From contig CAYNZP010000021.1 in assembly GCA_964401835.1 (NCBI GenBank), positions 1-14,887 of the forward strand: 14,887 nt of DNA. The letters run 5' to 3'. Position numbers and translations under genes: made by a program. Positions 14,781-14,887 of the stretch are shown piece by piece; positions within the stretch are counted from its first letter, which is position 1, and the number at the start of each line of letters is the position of its first letter. The notes beneath the pieces were generated by a model. That model was not told the origin of the DNA, did not search any database, and saw only the letters and a program-made list of their open reading frames with translations. Origin of the DNA: CAYNZP01 sp964401835 (GTDB lineage Bacteria; Planctomycetota; Phycisphaerae; SM23-33).

Positions 14781-14885
14781 ATGGCAACAGGTACGGTAAA
14801 GTGGTTTAACGATTCCAAGGGTTTTGGGTTTATTACAGCTGAAGATGGCACAGACGCATTCGTAATAAACCCAAAACCCTTGTAA
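14781..14885 (+). CDS. Cold-shock protein (CspA family), 5' fragment
   Basis: The reading frame starts MATGTVKWFNDSKGFGFIT and continues AEDGTDAFV, the first half of a ~70-residue cold-shock-domain RNA/ssDNA-binding protein. It includes RNP1 (KGFGFIT, residues 13-19) and the start of RNP2 (DAFV). The Shine-Dalgarno AAGGAG is at 14767-14772. After Val28 the sequence stops resembling the family, which expects HHSA or HFSA: the next codons read INPKPL and then TAA (14883-14885). These last codons are the reverse complement of the gene's own RNP1 coding segment, so the stop is very likely an artefact of the sequence end rather than a real truncation. Confidence 0.88.
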   Translation: MATGTVKWFNDSKGFGFITAEDGTDAFVINPKPL

Positions 14886-14887
14886 TC
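14811..14887. repeat. Fold-back inverted repeat at the end of the window
   Basis: Bases 14811-14836 and the reverse complement of 14862-14887 agree at 25 of 26 positions (GATTC versus GATTA at the fifth base), with a 25-base spacer. The left arm lies in the cold-shock RNP1 coding region. It runs exactly to the last base given, which suggests a chimeric or graph-collapse contig end. Confidence 0.85.

Noticed and set aside
14363..14851. Leftward 162-codon frame
   Set aside because: Its start lies inside csp on the opposite strand and the composition looks random; no ribosome site or family resemblance.

Overview
The window looks like chromosomal DNA from a Gram-negative, planctomycete-like bacterium, possibly Phycisphaerae/Sedimentisphaerales. 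This is an inference from gene content: a MetX–MetW fusion, an ExeA/GspA–GspB pair, a DUF4954 left-handed beta-helix protein and lipobox-bearing signal peptides. No rRNA, tRNA, transposase or CRISPR array was seen. The right end looks like a contig end, because it stops inside a cold-shock gene with a fold-back inverted repeat.

Layout. At 1-1931 three genes read leftwards: a DUF2238 (YjdF-like) membrane protein, a YjbQ/UPF0047 protein, and a four-helix membrane protein that runs off the left edge. At 2029-2388 is a small TTG-started membrane-anchored protein with its own terminator. From 2620 to 4040, rightwards, an ExeA-type AAA ATPase is translationally coupled to a GspB-like protein. Their 3' end overlaps convergent purE, which follows a zinc alcohol dehydrogenase-family gene on the minus strand (5823 to 4037). 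A divergent gene (5902-7380) encodes a lipoprotein of the alkaline phosphatase superfamily.

The best-defined functional unit is the methionine operon on the minus strand (10839 to 7388). It has a promoter, a SAM-I (S-box) riboswitch with an intrinsic terminator, then metY (O-acetylhomoserine sulfhydrylase), then a single ORF fusing MetX (homoserine O-acyltransferase) to MetW. Homoserine is acylated by MetX and sulfhydrylated by MetY to homocysteine, with synthesis shut off when SAM is abundant.

Upstream, 13090 to 10892 encodes a 732-residue DUF4954 protein. After a 535-bp gene-free stretch comes a two-gene rightward operon: an 88-residue Cas2-like (SinR-family) protein, and one base later a two-helix membrane protein. 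This pair is the best candidate for an undescribed system. The window ends in a truncated csp gene behind a long structured leader.
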